From Terriglobus albidus (lineage in GTDB: Bacteria; Acidobacteriota; Terriglobia; Terriglobales; Acidobacteriaceae): a stretch of 64,000 nucleotides of DNA. The notes beneath the pieces are model-generated. The model did not search any database. It was not told where the DNA came from and saw only the letters and a list, made by a program, of their open reading frames with translations. This document shows positions 53,317 through 63,161 of this stretch, piece after piece. Both the position numbers and the translations under genes were made by a program. Position 1 is the first letter of the stretch. Each line of letters begins with the position of its first letter. The DNA is taken from positions 186,001 through 250,000 of the forward strand of contig NZ_JAGTAS010000056.1 of the NCBI RefSeq assembly GCF_025685425.1, written 5' to 3'.

Positions 53317-53398
53317 TTTCAATCCTCTCGAAACCTGTCCTAAAGATGCTTCGATAACTGTGGTCAGTACCTGGATCCTTCCAGGTGCTGACGGGACC

Positions 53399-53779
53399 CT
53401 ATTTGACGGGAATAGAAGTGGGAGCACCCTTGTCCATCACGAAGAAGACGACGAACTTCGCCGGAGCCGTCGTACTGGCGTTTTTACTGACGAGGTGAAT
53501 GTCTCCAGGCGCCTCATAGAAGGTTTGTCCGGCGGTAAGCGTCATTTCCTTTCCACCTTTTACCTGCATCACTACCGAGCCCTCTATGACATAGACAAAG
53601 ACGTCGGCATTATGCCGATGCACTGCCGAAGATCCGCCCGGCAAATAGTCCACGATGAGCATTCTGCCTTCCTTGCCTGGAAGATCCGGAAGGTCTTTGG
53701 AGAGTAGAGGTGTCACTTTGGCTTCCTGTGCTGCCAGTGTGCCTGCCATGAGCCATAAACACATGAGTATTTTCTTCAT
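53399..53779 (-). CDS. Exported cupin-domain protein
   Basis: Single cupin (126 aa) with leader MKKILMCLWLMAGTLAA. Metal-binding motif 1 is H-R-H-N-A-D-V-F-V-Y-V-I-E-G (residues ~55-70) and motif 2 is PGDIHLVSKN. It lies 10 bases after the AhpD-like gene and before the DoxX gene. Substrate unknown. Confidence 0.88.
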   Translation of the reverse strand: MKKILMCLWLMAGTLAAQEAKVTPLLSKDLPDLPGKEGRMLIVDYLPGGSSAVHRHNADVFVYVIEGSVVMQVKGGKEMTLTAGQTFYEAPGDIHLVSKNASTTAPAKFVVFFVMDKGAPTSIPVK

Positions 53780-53788
53780 ACTTCCTCC

Positions 53789-54253
53789 TTATTCGTGGGT
53801 ACCAGGCTGATACTCACCAGGAACATAGCGGAAGCCGATTGCGATACGGTTCCACCCGTTGATGGTGATGATCGCTAGGGTAATGTTAACGAGCTCTTCA
53901 GGGGAGAAGTATCGCTTAACCCGTTCGTATGTATCATCGGGCGCATGTCCGTCCGTGATCAGCGTGAGAGCCTCTGTCCATTCCAGGGCAGCGCGCTCGC
54001 GATCAGTGAAGAACGGAGCCTCGCGCCAGGCTGAAAGCGTATAGAGTCTCTGCTCACTCTCGCCCTGTGCACGCGCATCCTTCGAATGCATGTCGAGGCA
54101 GAAGGCGCACCCGTTGATCTGGGAGGCGCGCATCTTGATCAGTTCGAGCAGTGACGGTTCCAGCTTTGAGGCCTTGCAGAGAAATGCCTCCAGACCAAGC
54201 ATCGCGTTATAAGCCGCAGGGGAGGTTTTCTGAGCGTCCAGTCGTGATTGCAT
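53789..54253 (-). CDS. AhpD/carboxymuconolactone-decarboxylase-family protein
   Basis: CMD-fold protein (154 aa from ATG 54253; GAAAGGAAG upstream). The redox motif is C-A-F-C-L-D-M-H-S-K-D, as in AhpD-type alkylhydroperoxidases, with LIKMRASQINGC before it. It heads the three-gene unit with cupin and DoxX and is divergent from the MocR regulator, a common pairing in which the regulator responds to an electrophile or quinone. The longer frame to 54403 has no ribosome site. Confidence 0.9.
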   Translation of the reverse strand: MQSRLDAQKTSPAAYNAMLGLEAFLCKASKLEPSLLELIKMRASQINGCAFCLDMHSKDARAQGESEQRLYTLSAWREAPFFTDRERAALEWTEALTLITDGHAPDDTYERVKRYFSPEELVNITLAIITINGWNRIAIGFRYVPGEYQPGTHE

Positions 54254-54291
54254 CTCGTAGATCTTCCTTTCCCCTCCAGAATAGAGTTCGA

Positions 54292-54309
54292 CGGACCATC
54301 GGAAAGGTC
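54292..54309. promoter_or_regulatory. GGACC-N8-GGTCC inverted repeat between AhpD-like and MocR genes
   Basis: GGACC and GGTCC five-base arms around eight bases, in the 107-base divergent space; a further GTCC lies 20 bases on. Candidate site for the MocR protein, low support. Confidence 0.3.
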
Positions 54310-54360
54310 CATAATCGAAATGTTGAGTAGTCCACTTTGCGATGGGGTATCTAATTAACG

Positions 54361-55845
54361 ATGCCAAAGAAGGAAACATTTCAGGATCTGTCCCTGCCCG
54401 CACTCAAAGGCGAGCAGGAGCTGTGGCGCTGGCTCTATACCGAGCTTCGCGCCGCAATTCTCGGCGGCAGGTTGAAGCCCGGCGCACGGCTTCCATCCAC
54501 GCGCAGTCTGGCGAAGCAATACAGCCTCTCTCGCGGAACCGTCATCGCAGCCTTCGATCAACTGCTGTCGGAGGGATACATTCGCACCCAGGTCAGTTCC
54601 GGTACCTATGTCGCCCCCATCATGCCGGGTCAGTGGTTGCAGGCGAATCGTAGGCGCTCCACCCTGAAAGTGCCCGCCTCCAAGGCAACGCTGTCGAAGC
54701 GTGCCCGCGCGATGATTCACGGGATCGATCTTCTGGCGCCGTCCCACTCGGTGGGTAAGGCATTCCGATCCTACGAACCGGCGATCGATCTCTTCCCGGT
54801 GGAACTGTGGTCCCGGGTTGCGTCGAGAGTACTCAGGCATGCACCGCGTTCGCTCTACGGGCACGGGGCTGCCGGAGGCTATCAGCCCCTGCGGCGCGCA
54901 ATCGCCGAATATATTGGCGGGGCGCGTGGCGTACGTTGTGTGCCGGAGCAGATCATTGTCACTTCGGGAGCGCAGCAGGCATTGGATCTGGCTGCGCGCT
55001 TCCTGCTGGACCCGGGTGATCACGTCTGGATGGAAGATCCTGGTTATTCCGGAACCACGCAGACCCTACGGGCGGCCGGAGCGAAGATCATTCCGGTGCC
55101 GGTCGATCAGGATGGTTTCGACGTAAAAGCCGCACGCAAACTTTCCCCCAAGGCGAGAATGGCATACGTGACCCCAGCAAATCAGTTCCCCCTGGGCGTT
55201 ACCATGTCTGCCGATCGCCGCCTGGAGCTTTTGAACTGGGCAGCGAGCATCGGTGCCTGGATTGTGGAAGACGACTATGACGGCGAGTACCGCTATCACG
55301 GGCGTCCGGTTGCCGCGCTGCAGAGCCTGGATCACTCAGGTTCAGTCATCTATATCGGAACCTTCACCAAGATGCTGTTCAATGCGCTTCGTTTGGGTTT
55401 CATGGTGGTGCCGGAGCGATTGGCGAACGCATTCGAAGCCGCGCGCAGCTTTGTAGATCGCCATCCCCCAACGCTTGACCAGGCCATTCTTGCCGAGTTC
55501 ATTACGGAGGGGCATTTTGGTCTTCATGTGAGAAAGATGCGTCAGACATACCTGGAACGCCTATCCGTCCTTAAGGAGGCAGCACAAAAGCACCTCGATG
55601 GTTTGCTGACCATTGAGGATGCTGCGGCGGGCATGCGAACCATAGGCTGGCTTCCGGCCGGGGCATCCGACAAGCTCGCGTCAAAACAGGCGAGCATGCT
55701 TGGACTTGAGGTGAGCGCGCTCTCAGCATTCGCACTCAAGAAGACACAAAAGCCCGGCCTGATTCTTGGATTTGCCGGCTGTACTCCACACGAGCTCCGC
55801 AGGGGCGTCTCTGTACTATCGACTGATCTCAGAGGCAGTCGATAG
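54361..55845 (+). CDS. MocR/PdxR-type regulator (GntR helix-turn-helix + aminotransferase domain)
   Basis: Fusion protein (494 aa). Residues ~20-90 are a GntR winged helix (LRAAILGGRLKPGARLPSTRSLAKQYSLSRGTVIAAFDQLL). The rest is an aspartate-aminotransferase-fold domain with ALDLAARFLLDPGDHVWMEDPGY, TPANQFPLG and PLP lysine K337 in YIGTFTKMLFNALRLG. It most likely controls the divergent AhpD/cupin/DoxX unit. Specific effector is not known; PdxR is one member, but no pyridoxine genes are here. Confidence 0.92.
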   Translation: MPKKETFQDLSLPALKGEQELWRWLYTELRAAILGGRLKPGARLPSTRSLAKQYSLSRGTVIAAFDQLLSEGYIRTQVSSGTYVAPIMPGQWLQANRRRSTLKVPASKATLSKRARAMIHGIDLLAPSHSVGKAFRSYEPAIDLFPVELWSRVASRVLRHAPRSLYGHGAAGGYQPLRRAIAEYIGGARGVRCVPEQIIVTSGAQQALDLAARFLLDPGDHVWMEDPGYSGTTQTLRAAGAKIIPVPVDQDGFDVKAARKLSPKARMAYVTPANQFPLGVTMSADRRLELLNWAASIGAWIVEDDYDGEYRYHGRPVAALQSLDHSGSVIYIGTFTKMLFNALRLGFMVVPERLANAFEAARSFVDRHPPTLDQAILAEFITEGHFGLHVRKMRQTYLERLSVLKEAAQKHLDGLLTIEDAAAGMRTIGWLPAGASDKLASKQASMLGLEVSALSAFALKKTQKPGLILGFAGCTPHELRRGVSVLSTDLRGSR

Positions 55846-55993
55846 TAGCGTCCATGCCAACAAACCATGCAGAAAGGTGGGTAAGGGTTATACACCTATT
55901 GCGGATTGCATCAATACCGACTGTCGGTAGTCTGATATCCTTGCTTGCTCGTAGCGCTTCGTAAGCATCCTCGTTGAGGTCCGTAGGCTCTTT

Positions 55994-58939
55994 ATGCAGA
56001 AAGCTTCATCGCCCTTCGTCGTTCTACCGCGGGAACCGATGATCCTACCGCACCCCCATGAGTTCTTCAGGGACGCCCGGCGTTTGGAAGAGCGCCTACG
56101 GCAGGTGGTACAAGGAGAGGTCCGCTTCGACGAAGCGTCTCGCGCTCTCTACGCGACAGATGCATCCAATTATCGCCAGGTCCCCATCGGTCTCGTTGTT
56201 CCTCGCACCATAGAAGATGTGATTGCTACGGTAGCGGCCTGCCGAGAGTTCGGCGCTCCCGTACTATCACGTGGAGGCGGCACCAGCCTTGCCGGCCAAT
56301 GCTGCAACGTAGCGGTCGTACTCGATTTTTCGAAGTACCTGCGAAACATTACCTGGCTCGATCCGAGCCGGCGTCTCGCACATGTAGAGCCTGGCATCGT
56401 GCTCGATGCGCTCCGAACCGAAGCCGAGAAACACGAGCTTACCTTTGCACCGGACCCCGCTACTCATAGTCGTTGCACACTCGGCGGTATGATCGGGAAT
56501 AACTCCTGCGGCGTACACGCTCTTATGGGCGGCAAGACCGTCGACAACATTGAAGAGCTTGACATCCTGCTTTATGACGGCACGCGGATGACCGTGGGCC
56601 GTACCAGTGAAGAGGAGCTTGAGACCATCATTGCGGCCGGTGGTCGGAAAGGGCAGATCTACGACGGACTCAAACGTCTCCGCGATAGATACGCGCAACT
56701 TATCCGCGAGCGATATCCCGACATCCCTCGCCGCGTCTCAGGCTATAACCTCGATCAGCTTTTGCCCGAGAACGGATTCAACGTGGCACGTGCTCTCGTC
56801 GGAACCGAGGGAACCTGTGTCACAATACTCGGCGCGACCTGTGAGCTGAAGGCGAGCCCACAGCATCGCCGTCTGGTTGTACTGGGCTTCAAGGATGCCT
56901 TTCTCGCTGCGGATCATGTTCCCCTTGTACTCCGCCACAAACCGATCGGACTTGAAGGATTCGATGGTTTGTTGGTGGATTACATGCTGCGCAAGAATCT
57001 CGCAGTGGATGATGTTAAGCTTCTGCCTCCAGGGCGCGGGTTTCTGCTGTGTGAGTTTGGGGCGAACTCGCCGCAAGAGGTGGAGGCCATCGTTGACCGG
57101 TTCGTGGAAGATGCAAAGTTTTACCCTGAGCATCCCAGTGTCGATCGCTATTCTCCCGCCGAGGCCGCTCGGGTTTGGAAGGTGCGTGAATCGGCTTTGG
57201 GTGCGACCGTCTTTGTCCCCGGTGAGCGCCATAGATGGGAGGGCTGGGAAGACTCTGCTGTCCCGCCGGAGAATCTCGGCCAATATCTCCGCGACCTGTT
57301 CCATCTGATCAGCTCCTACGGTTACAGCACTCCGATCTATGGGCACTTCGGGCAAGGCTGCGTCCATATGCGCATCACCTTCGATTTCAGTAGTGCGCAG
57401 GGCGTAGCGAACTTTCGTCGATTTCTCGAAGAAGCGGCTGAGATCTGCTTGAAATATGGTGGATCATTTTCCGGCGAGCATGGCGATGGCCAGGCCCGCG
57501 GATTCCTGCTGCCGAAGATGTTCGGTCCTGAATTAATGGAGGCTTTTCGCGACTTCAAGGCGCTGTGGGACCCAACAAATGCCATGAACCCGGGAAAGAT
57601 GATCGATCCTGTTCGCGTCTATGACGCCACGGAAAACCAGCGCATCAGTCCAGCGTACTCGCCCGCGACCCCGAAGACATGGTTTACCTATCCCGGCGAC
57701 AGAGGACTCTTTAGCGAAGCGACCACTCGGTGCGTGGGGGTGGGAGCGTGCCGCAAGGTCGATCAGGGAACCATGTGCCCATCGTACATGGCAACCCGCG
57801 AAGAGAAGCATTCCACCCGAGGCCGCGCGCACCTGCTCTTCGAAATGCTTCAGGGAGAGACGATCAAGGACAGATGGCAAAACGAAGAAGTGCGTGAAGC
57901 ACTCGACCTCTGCCTCTCCTGCAAGGCCTGCAAGACTGAATGCCCGGTAAACGTTGACATGGCTACGTGGAAGGCAGAGTTCCTTGCCCATTATTATGGG
58001 CACTATAACCATCCCATGCGGCACTATGTCTTCGGGTTCATGGACCGCTGGGCCCGGTTCGCTTCATTCACGCCTCGACTTGCGAACCTGCCCAGCAAGA
58101 TCGGTGTTACCTCCTCCTTGATGCGCCGTCTTCTCCACATTGCCCCGCAACGTAAGATTCCGCAGTTTGCCAGGAGAAACTTCCGTAGGGAATGGAACAC
58201 TCGACACGGATGGAAGCCGGCAAATGCACAGGCAGATGTCCTGTTGTGGCCGGACACCTGGAACAACTACTTCCATCCCGATGCACTCCATGCTGCGCAT
58301 CGTGTGCTGGAGGACGCCGGAATACCCGTTACTGTTCCTCAACATCACGTCTGTTGCGGTCGTCCTCTTTACGATTTTGGTTTTCTTCATGCTGCAAAGA
58401 ACTATCTGAGTCAAATCCTCGACACCTTCGCCCCGCAAATTATGGCAGGCATCTCGGTCGTCATGCTCGAACCAAGTTGCGCCAGTGTCTTTCGCGATGA
58501 ACTTCTTAACTTCTTTCCAGAGGATCCGCGTGCGCAACGACTTGCGAAGCAGACAATGATGTTGAGTCAGTACCTTGCCGAAAATCGACGTGGCTGGAAG
58601 ATTCCAGACCTTACCGGCCGGCGCTTGGTCGTGCAAGGGCATTGCCATCAAAAGTCATTGATGACGATGAAACACGATGTCGATCTTATGCGCGCCACCG
58701 GCGCTGAGGTCGATCTGCTCGATTCCGGATGTTGCGGTATGGCAGGCCCGTTCGGCTTTGAGGCCGGGCACTATGATGTCTCTCAGACGCTCGCCGAACG
58801 GGTCCTGCTTCCCGCGGTCCGATCTGCGCGTCCAGAAGACATCGTCGTCGCGAACGGGTTCTCCTGCCGCGAGGCAGTAGAACAGAACAGTTCGCGGCGA
58901 GCCGTCCATCTGTCTCAGGTGCTTGCGGGCGAAGTTTAG
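55994..58939 (+). CDS. FAD-linked oxidase / Fe-S oxidoreductase fusion (GlcD+GlcF-like)
   Basis: Large two-part oxidoreductase (981 aa), D-lactate/glycolate/2-hydroxyacid dehydrogenase-like. The N-terminal 450 residues hold a PCMH FAD domain (PVLSRGGGTSLAGQ, TLGGMIGNNSCGVHAL) and FAD-oxidase C-domain (YGHFGQGCVHMRI, FSGEHGDGQARG). A ferredoxin-like part follows with C640-x2-C643-x2-C646-x3-C650 (CLSCKACKTECP); the other cluster keeps C580, C586 and C595 in an irregular spacing. Two CCG-type motifs (HVCCGRPLYD, DSGCCGMAGPFG) close it. Start may be ATG 56039 instead of 55994. Single-gene unit; substrate not readable. Confidence 0.93.
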   Translation: MQKASSPFVVLPREPMILPHPHEFFRDARRLEERLRQVVQGEVRFDEASRALYATDASNYRQVPIGLVVPRTIEDVIATVAACREFGAPVLSRGGGTSLAGQCCNVAVVLDFSKYLRNITWLDPSRRLAHVEPGIVLDALRTEAEKHELTFAPDPATHSRCTLGGMIGNNSCGVHALMGGKTVDNIEELDILLYDGTRMTVGRTSEEELETIIAAGGRKGQIYDGLKRLRDRYAQLIRERYPDIPRRVSGYNLDQLLPENGFNVARALVGTEGTCVTILGATCELKASPQHRRLVVLGFKDAFLAADHVPLVLRHKPIGLEGFDGLLVDYMLRKNLAVDDVKLLPPGRGFLLCEFGANSPQEVEAIVDRFVEDAKFYPEHPSVDRYSPAEAARVWKVRESALGATVFVPGERHRWEGWEDSAVPPENLGQYLRDLFHLISSYGYSTPIYGHFGQGCVHMRITFDFSSAQGVANFRRFLEEAAEICLKYGGSFSGEHGDGQARGFLLPKMFGPELMEAFRDFKALWDPTNAMNPGKMIDPVRVYDATENQRISPAYSPATPKTWFTYPGDRGLFSEATTRCVGVGACRKVDQGTMCPSYMATREEKHSTRGRAHLLFEMLQGETIKDRWQNEEVREALDLCLSCKACKTECPVNVDMATWKAEFLAHYYGHYNHPMRHYVFGFMDRWARFASFTPRLANLPSKIGVTSSLMRRLLHIAPQRKIPQFARRNFRREWNTRHGWKPANAQADVLLWPDTWNNYFHPDALHAAHRVLEDAGIPVTVPQHHVCCGRPLYDFGFLHAAKNYLSQILDTFAPQIMAGISVVMLEPSCASVFRDELLNFFPEDPRAQRLAKQTMMLSQYLAENRRGWKIPDLTGRRLVVQGHCHQKSLMTMKHDVDLMRATGAEVDLLDSGCCGMAGPFGFEAGHYDVSQTLAERVLLPAVRSARPEDIVVANGFSCREAVEQNSSRRAVHLSQVLAGEV

Positions 58940-58991
58940 TCTAGCTGTTAGAGATTTTGGGAACGGATTACAGGAGCTGTTCCAGCGCAGG

Positions 58992-60581
58992 CTACTTCCC
59001 GCAAGATGGATTGTGGGCACCGCGCAATGTCAAAACGTTGATCGAAAGGGGAAGGAGAGTAACTTTACCTTTTCGAAATTTTGTTCCCTCCAAATGCGGT
59101 ACTGTGCCGTCCTGAGCGAGCCGAAGTTCCTGTCCATTCAGGAAGACTGTCTTACTCAACAGGTCTGGTGATGTAAGCGTGTATCGGCTGCCGTAGGTCG
59201 GTACCTGTATTGTTTGTGTATTTGTTTTACTAAGATTCAATAAAAGGATGGAGACACCTCCAGCCGAATCTTTCATGCACTGCGCGTACGTGCGCATCTC
59301 TGAAGTTTGCGGAAGTCCAGGATCAAGAGAACGTGTCCCCATCGTCTGCTTCCACAGCAGGGAAGCCCAATAGTTAGGGCGGGGTTCATAGGTTTCCTCG
59401 TCGATGAGGCCGTAATCACTGCTCGCGAGTGTGTTGTACATGATCGACTTCACACCGCTCTGCGCCAGGTTTCCGAATTGGTCCAGGAGCCTGAAGCTGT
59501 CCACGAACTCTGCCGCCCAGGTGTCACCACCGCAGGAAGCCTCGCCGGTTTCTGTGAGCCAGATTGGTTTACCGGGCAGAAATTTATCGCGAAGCGCGGT
59601 AAAGTAGGCATTCGCTACCTTGCCGCGGTCCAGCCAATCCTGGGTAAGAAGCTCATTCAGTTCCGTGCCTTCGTTACGGGCACAGCGATGTGAGCGCGTG
59701 TAGTAGACGTGATACGAGAAGCCGTCGAACAGCGGTCCGATCTCTGTCATCAGGGTGGCAGTTGGGGTTAGTTTCAATCCGGGAAGATCTGGTGTTTGAG
59801 GGACTCCTTCGGCGGCGCCGCTTGGGCCGATGTAGATGGTGCCGGGAGACTCTTTCTTGAGGAACTCGGCGAAGATCTTACTGTCTCTCGCATACTCCTT
59901 TGCTCCATATTGGCCACCGCCGCCACCTACGCTCAGAAGGGTCGGTTCATTCATGTATTCAGTGACCGCGATACGTCCACCAATGGATTTGGTGTAGTCG
60001 AACCACTGTTTCGCCTGATCTGTGGTCCACACGCCCTCGGCATTGTGTGTCCCGGGACTAGTTGCAACCGAAGCTACGATCTCGCCATCGACAGCTTTGG
60101 CAAATTCCACCACCCCTTTCCATTGCGCGCGGGTCATCACGCCCTGGAAGCCGGGTGGAGGTGTCTTTATAGCGGGCTGATCGTCATCCTGGAAATACGT
60201 CGAATTCCGCCAGCTTCCGCTTACGCGAACATACGCCGGTCCAAGCGCGGCCGCCAGTTTCCGAAGCTTCGCATTGGACAGATCAATCGGCGGGCGATAT
60301 TTAAAGCGCGGTTCGTTGGTGTCGCGGATACCACCAAAATCTCCAGGTGCAGCTGGCGGCGCAGTCTTGGAGAAAGACTTGAAGGGAGCCCAAAAGCGGC
60401 CGCCAGTCACCTCAACGGCCTCTACGTTATAGGAGACGAAGCGCGGATCAACCTGTCCCAGAGCTCTCATCTGCTTTGGATTGAGAGCAGATTGTGCATC
60501 GATATTGCCGGGGGCTCCCGCGATAGCAACGGCTATCAATGCGAGTTGCCAGGAGTGCAGGGACGAAAGGCGAGATGTCAT
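58992..60581 (-). CDS. GH79-like (heparanase/beta-glucuronidase) exported enzyme
   Basis: Glycoside hydrolase of GH79 type (529 aa). ATG 60581 has GGAG eight bases upstream and begins the leader LHSWQLALIAVAIAGAPGNIDAQ; the frame to 60752 is artefactual. The retaining pair is E212 in VTEYMNEPTL (acid/base, N-E-P) and E344 in IWLTETGEASCGG (nucleophile), with a closing beta-sandwich (VSILLLNLSKTNTQTIQVP). Members release glucuronic acid from glycosaminoglycans, arabinogalactan or plant polymers. It stands alone, convergent with the FAD gene. Confidence 0.85.
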   Translation of the reverse strand: MTSRLSSLHSWQLALIAVAIAGAPGNIDAQSALNPKQMRALGQVDPRFVSYNVEAVEVTGGRFWAPFKSFSKTAPPAAPGDFGGIRDTNEPRFKYRPPIDLSNAKLRKLAAALGPAYVRVSGSWRNSTYFQDDDQPAIKTPPPGFQGVMTRAQWKGVVEFAKAVDGEIVASVATSPGTHNAEGVWTTDQAKQWFDYTKSIGGRIAVTEYMNEPTLLSVGGGGGQYGAKEYARDSKIFAEFLKKESPGTIYIGPSGAAEGVPQTPDLPGLKLTPTATLMTEIGPLFDGFSYHVYYTRSHRCARNEGTELNELLTQDWLDRGKVANAYFTALRDKFLPGKPIWLTETGEASCGGDTWAAEFVDSFRLLDQFGNLAQSGVKSIMYNTLASSDYGLIDEETYEPRPNYWASLLWKQTMGTRSLDPGLPQTSEMRTYAQCMKDSAGGVSILLLNLSKTNTQTIQVPTYGSRYTLTSPDLLSKTVFLNGQELRLAQDGTVPHLEGTKFRKGKVTLLPLSINVLTLRGAHNPSCGK

Positions 60582-60748
60582 GATGCTGGCTCCAATATGT
60601 TTTCGTATTCTTACGAGTCGAATCCGCATCATTGCTCGGTAAGTTTCGATCAGATTGAATACGTGCGAACACGAATTTACAGCACAGTTGACTCCATTGT
60701 CCCCTGTTTTTTTGCTGGCATGTAGATCCCAGAACCCCGGAGAGCGCG

Positions 60749-62467
60749 TCAATGCTTGTCGGTTTCCGCTAAGTCCATTGGATCGCGTCTCATCAGCCCC
60801 GGAAGAGTAACGACACCCTCCAGCATCCCTCCTGCACGGCTAATTACCGGCAAAAGATCCCACCGTTCAAGATGCGGGAGTGCTTTCGCCAGTGGCTGAT
60901 CCGGATACAGCACGGGTGTCCGCTCCCCGTGCATCAAGTCGCTGATCCGAGTCTCGCGTTCTGCGTTTTCAAGCTCGTCGCGCTGCATCACATACCATCG
61001 TCCATCCGCACAATGCACCAGCGCTATGCCGTCCTGTTCCATCACTTGCATCGCGTCCGCCACATTGACGGAGTCCTCGATCACGGGCACGGTCACGGGT
61101 TGCAGCGCATCTTCCAACCGCAGCTCGTCTTCCTCGCGGATTTCCTCCATCGAGGGGAGCACCAATCCGCTCTGCTTTGTTAATAACTCGAAGATTGGCA
61201 CCGGCTGCAAACTCCGCGACAACGTATACGCAATTGTGTTCGCCACAATTACCGGCAGAACGATTGAATAGTTCTGGCTTACCTCCAGCACCATAAAGAC
61301 GCTGGTCAGCGGTGCGCGGAGGAAAGCGGCAAACAACACGCCCATTCCTACGAGCGCGTACGAGCCGGTGGAGCCAGTCAGGCCGGGGAAGAATTTCTTC
61401 TCAAATACTCCGAGCGCCGCGCCGAGAGTTGCACCGATGAACAAGGTTGGTGCGAACATTCCCCCGGGCGTTCCGCTGGAGAAAGAAAGTGACGTTGCCG
61501 CAATCTTCAGGCCAGCCAGCATCAGCAGCATCTCCCAGGTGAACTGGGAGTGCATTGCCTGATCGATGGCGTCATAACCCGCGCCCATCACCTGGGGAAA
61601 ACCGAAATAGCCAATTGTCCCCACGATCAGACCGGCCAGCATTGGTTGCAGCATTCGTAATGCCGGTGGTTGCTTCCGTAACCACGGATGCAGCCAGCCA
61701 ATGGTCTTCGCGAAGATCAGGGCTGCAACACCGCCCGCAAATCCTAGCGCTGCGTACGCAAGTAGCTCACGTGGATCGCGCAGCATCACCTCTGGAATGC
61801 GGAACATCGGCTCCGAGCCCCAAAATGCACGTGCTACTACGACGCTTGCGACAGCCGATAGCACTACGGAGCCCAGCACCGCCGCGCTCCACTGGCCGAT
61901 GACCTCCTCAATCACGAACAAGATTGCTGAGATTGGCGCATTGAATGCAGCAGCCAAACCCGCCGCCGCGCCGACCGGTGCGAAGATCCGCAGTTTCCTG
62001 CGTGAGATTCCCACCTGCCGGCTCACCAGCGAGGCCACCCCCGCGCCGATTTGTAATGAGGGGTCTTCCGGACCTAAAGAGTGCCCGCTGCCAATCGCAA
62101 GCGCCGAGAGCAGAAACTTTCCAATCGTTGTCCTGAAGGAGATGTATCCGTTATGGATGTATAGCGCTGCCTTCGTCTGATTTACACCGCTGCCGCGAAC
62201 GTCGGGAAATACATAGCGTGTCGCAATTGCGACGACAAGTCCGATACCGGCAGGCACGAGGATCATGCGCAGCTGATGGGGTTCCGATACCGATCCCAGT
62301 AGTAGTACCTGGAGCCATTCAATCGCCATCCGGAACGATACGACCAGTAAGCCGGCAATGACTCCAATAAAAATCGACAGCAGCAGAAACAGCCGCTCTT
62401 CACGCCGCTGCTGCTGCCTTGGATCCAACGGGCTCTCCTCTGGCATCTGTTGCGTCGTGTCGCTCAT
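60749..62467 (-). CDS. ClC-family chloride channel/antiporter with CBS domains
   Basis: Membrane protein (572 aa). ClC motifs: RGSGVNQTKAAL, GSGHSLGPEDPSLQIG (gating-Glu loop, with G-P-E-D-P instead of the common G-R-E-G-P), GTPGGMFAPTLFIGA and FLRAPLTSVFMVLEVS. About ten to twelve helices, then CBS repeats in the last ~130 residues (VTVPVIEDSVNVADAMQVM, LMHGERTPVLYP). ATGA overlap with the TPR gene upstream. The altered gate sequence may affect Cl-/H+ coupling, an inference. Confidence 0.92.
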   Translation of the reverse strand: MSDTTQQMPEESPLDPRQQQRREERLFLLLSIFIGVIAGLLVVSFRMAIEWLQVLLLGSVSEPHQLRMILVPAGIGLVVAIATRYVFPDVRGSGVNQTKAALYIHNGYISFRTTIGKFLLSALAIGSGHSLGPEDPSLQIGAGVASLVSRQVGISRRKLRIFAPVGAAAGLAAAFNAPISAILFVIEEVIGQWSAAVLGSVVLSAVASVVVARAFWGSEPMFRIPEVMLRDPRELLAYAALGFAGGVAALIFAKTIGWLHPWLRKQPPALRMLQPMLAGLIVGTIGYFGFPQVMGAGYDAIDQAMHSQFTWEMLLMLAGLKIAATSLSFSSGTPGGMFAPTLFIGATLGAALGVFEKKFFPGLTGSTGSYALVGMGVLFAAFLRAPLTSVFMVLEVSQNYSIVLPVIVANTIAYTLSRSLQPVPIFELLTKQSGLVLPSMEEIREEDELRLEDALQPVTVPVIEDSVNVADAMQVMEQDGIALVHCADGRWYVMQRDELENAERETRISDLMHGERTPVLYPDQPLAKALPHLERWDLLPVISRAGGMLEGVVTLPGLMRRDPMDLAETDKH

Positions 62468-63123
62468 TGACCGGCACCGGCCTTTGCGAGCAGATCGTTG
62501 ACTTCTCGTTGCACTGCCGGGTCTCTGGGCCAGTTTCCTCTCACGACTAGCAGTTCCTCGCGAGCCGCAGGTTCATCATGTTGTGCGATCAGATATCGGG
62601 CTAGCTCCAGTCGTCCCTCGCGCCGGTGTACTGCTCCATTCTCGTCCCACCGCCCATCAATCGCCGCGCGATAATACCTGACTGCTGCTGTCGGGTCTTT
62701 GCGTCGTGCCGCGATCCGCGCTAACTGCAAGTTGATCAGCCCGTCGCCCGGGTGGACATCCCATAGCTCCAGAAAGGCGTTGTACGCCTCATCGGTATGC
62801 TTTGGTCCTGCCGCGGCGAGTGACTGTGCCAGCAATAGCTCATTCACAGAGGCCCCCGGAGCAAATGTCAGTGCGGTGCGAAAGTCTTTCACTGCATCTT
62901 CCGCGTGCCCGGCGTTCAGCGCCATTTGCCCCTTTGCCGTCCACGAGCGAGCCTGCTCTGAACGATGGTTTGTAAAGCTCCGGAACAGCAACAGTGTCAT
63001 CACAAACAGCGCCACTGTTATCAGCGTCAGCACGAAAAAAGCCAGCGCATCATGCAGCAAAAGTTCACGCCGAGTGAGCTTGTGTGTCTCCACGGAACCA
63101 GTGTAATGGGCCAAATGATCCAT
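62464..63123 (-). CDS. Membrane-anchored TPR-like protein
   Basis: 219 aa from ATG 63123; the longer frame to 63249 runs into repeat copy F and is an artefact. One hydrophobic helix near the N-terminus (ALAFFVLTLITVALFVMTLLLF) is followed by repeat units of TPR type (AKGQMALNAGHAEDAVKDFRTAL, LLAQSLAAAG, LQLARIAARRKDPTAAVRYYRAA, LELARYLIAQHDEPAAREEL). Overlaps the ClC gene by four bases, so they are co-expressed; partner unknown. Confidence 0.8.
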   Translation of the reverse strand: MDHLAHYTGSVETHKLTRRELLLHDALAFFVLTLITVALFVMTLLLFRSFTNHRSEQARSWTAKGQMALNAGHAEDAVKDFRTALTFAPGASVNELLLAQSLAAAGPKHTDEAYNAFLELWDVHPGDGLINLQLARIAARRKDPTAAVRYYRAAIDGRWDENGAVHRREGRLELARYLIAQHDEPAAREELLVVRGNWPRDPAVQREVNDLLAKAGAGQ

Positions 63124-63161
63124 CCTGCGCGTAGCGTGGCGAATCTTAGTCGCTGACGGCT

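Noticed and set aside
59796-60725. 309-residue plus-strand frame opposite GH79
   Set aside because: Cys/His/Arg-rich shadow translation; GH79 catalytic motifs lie on the other strand.
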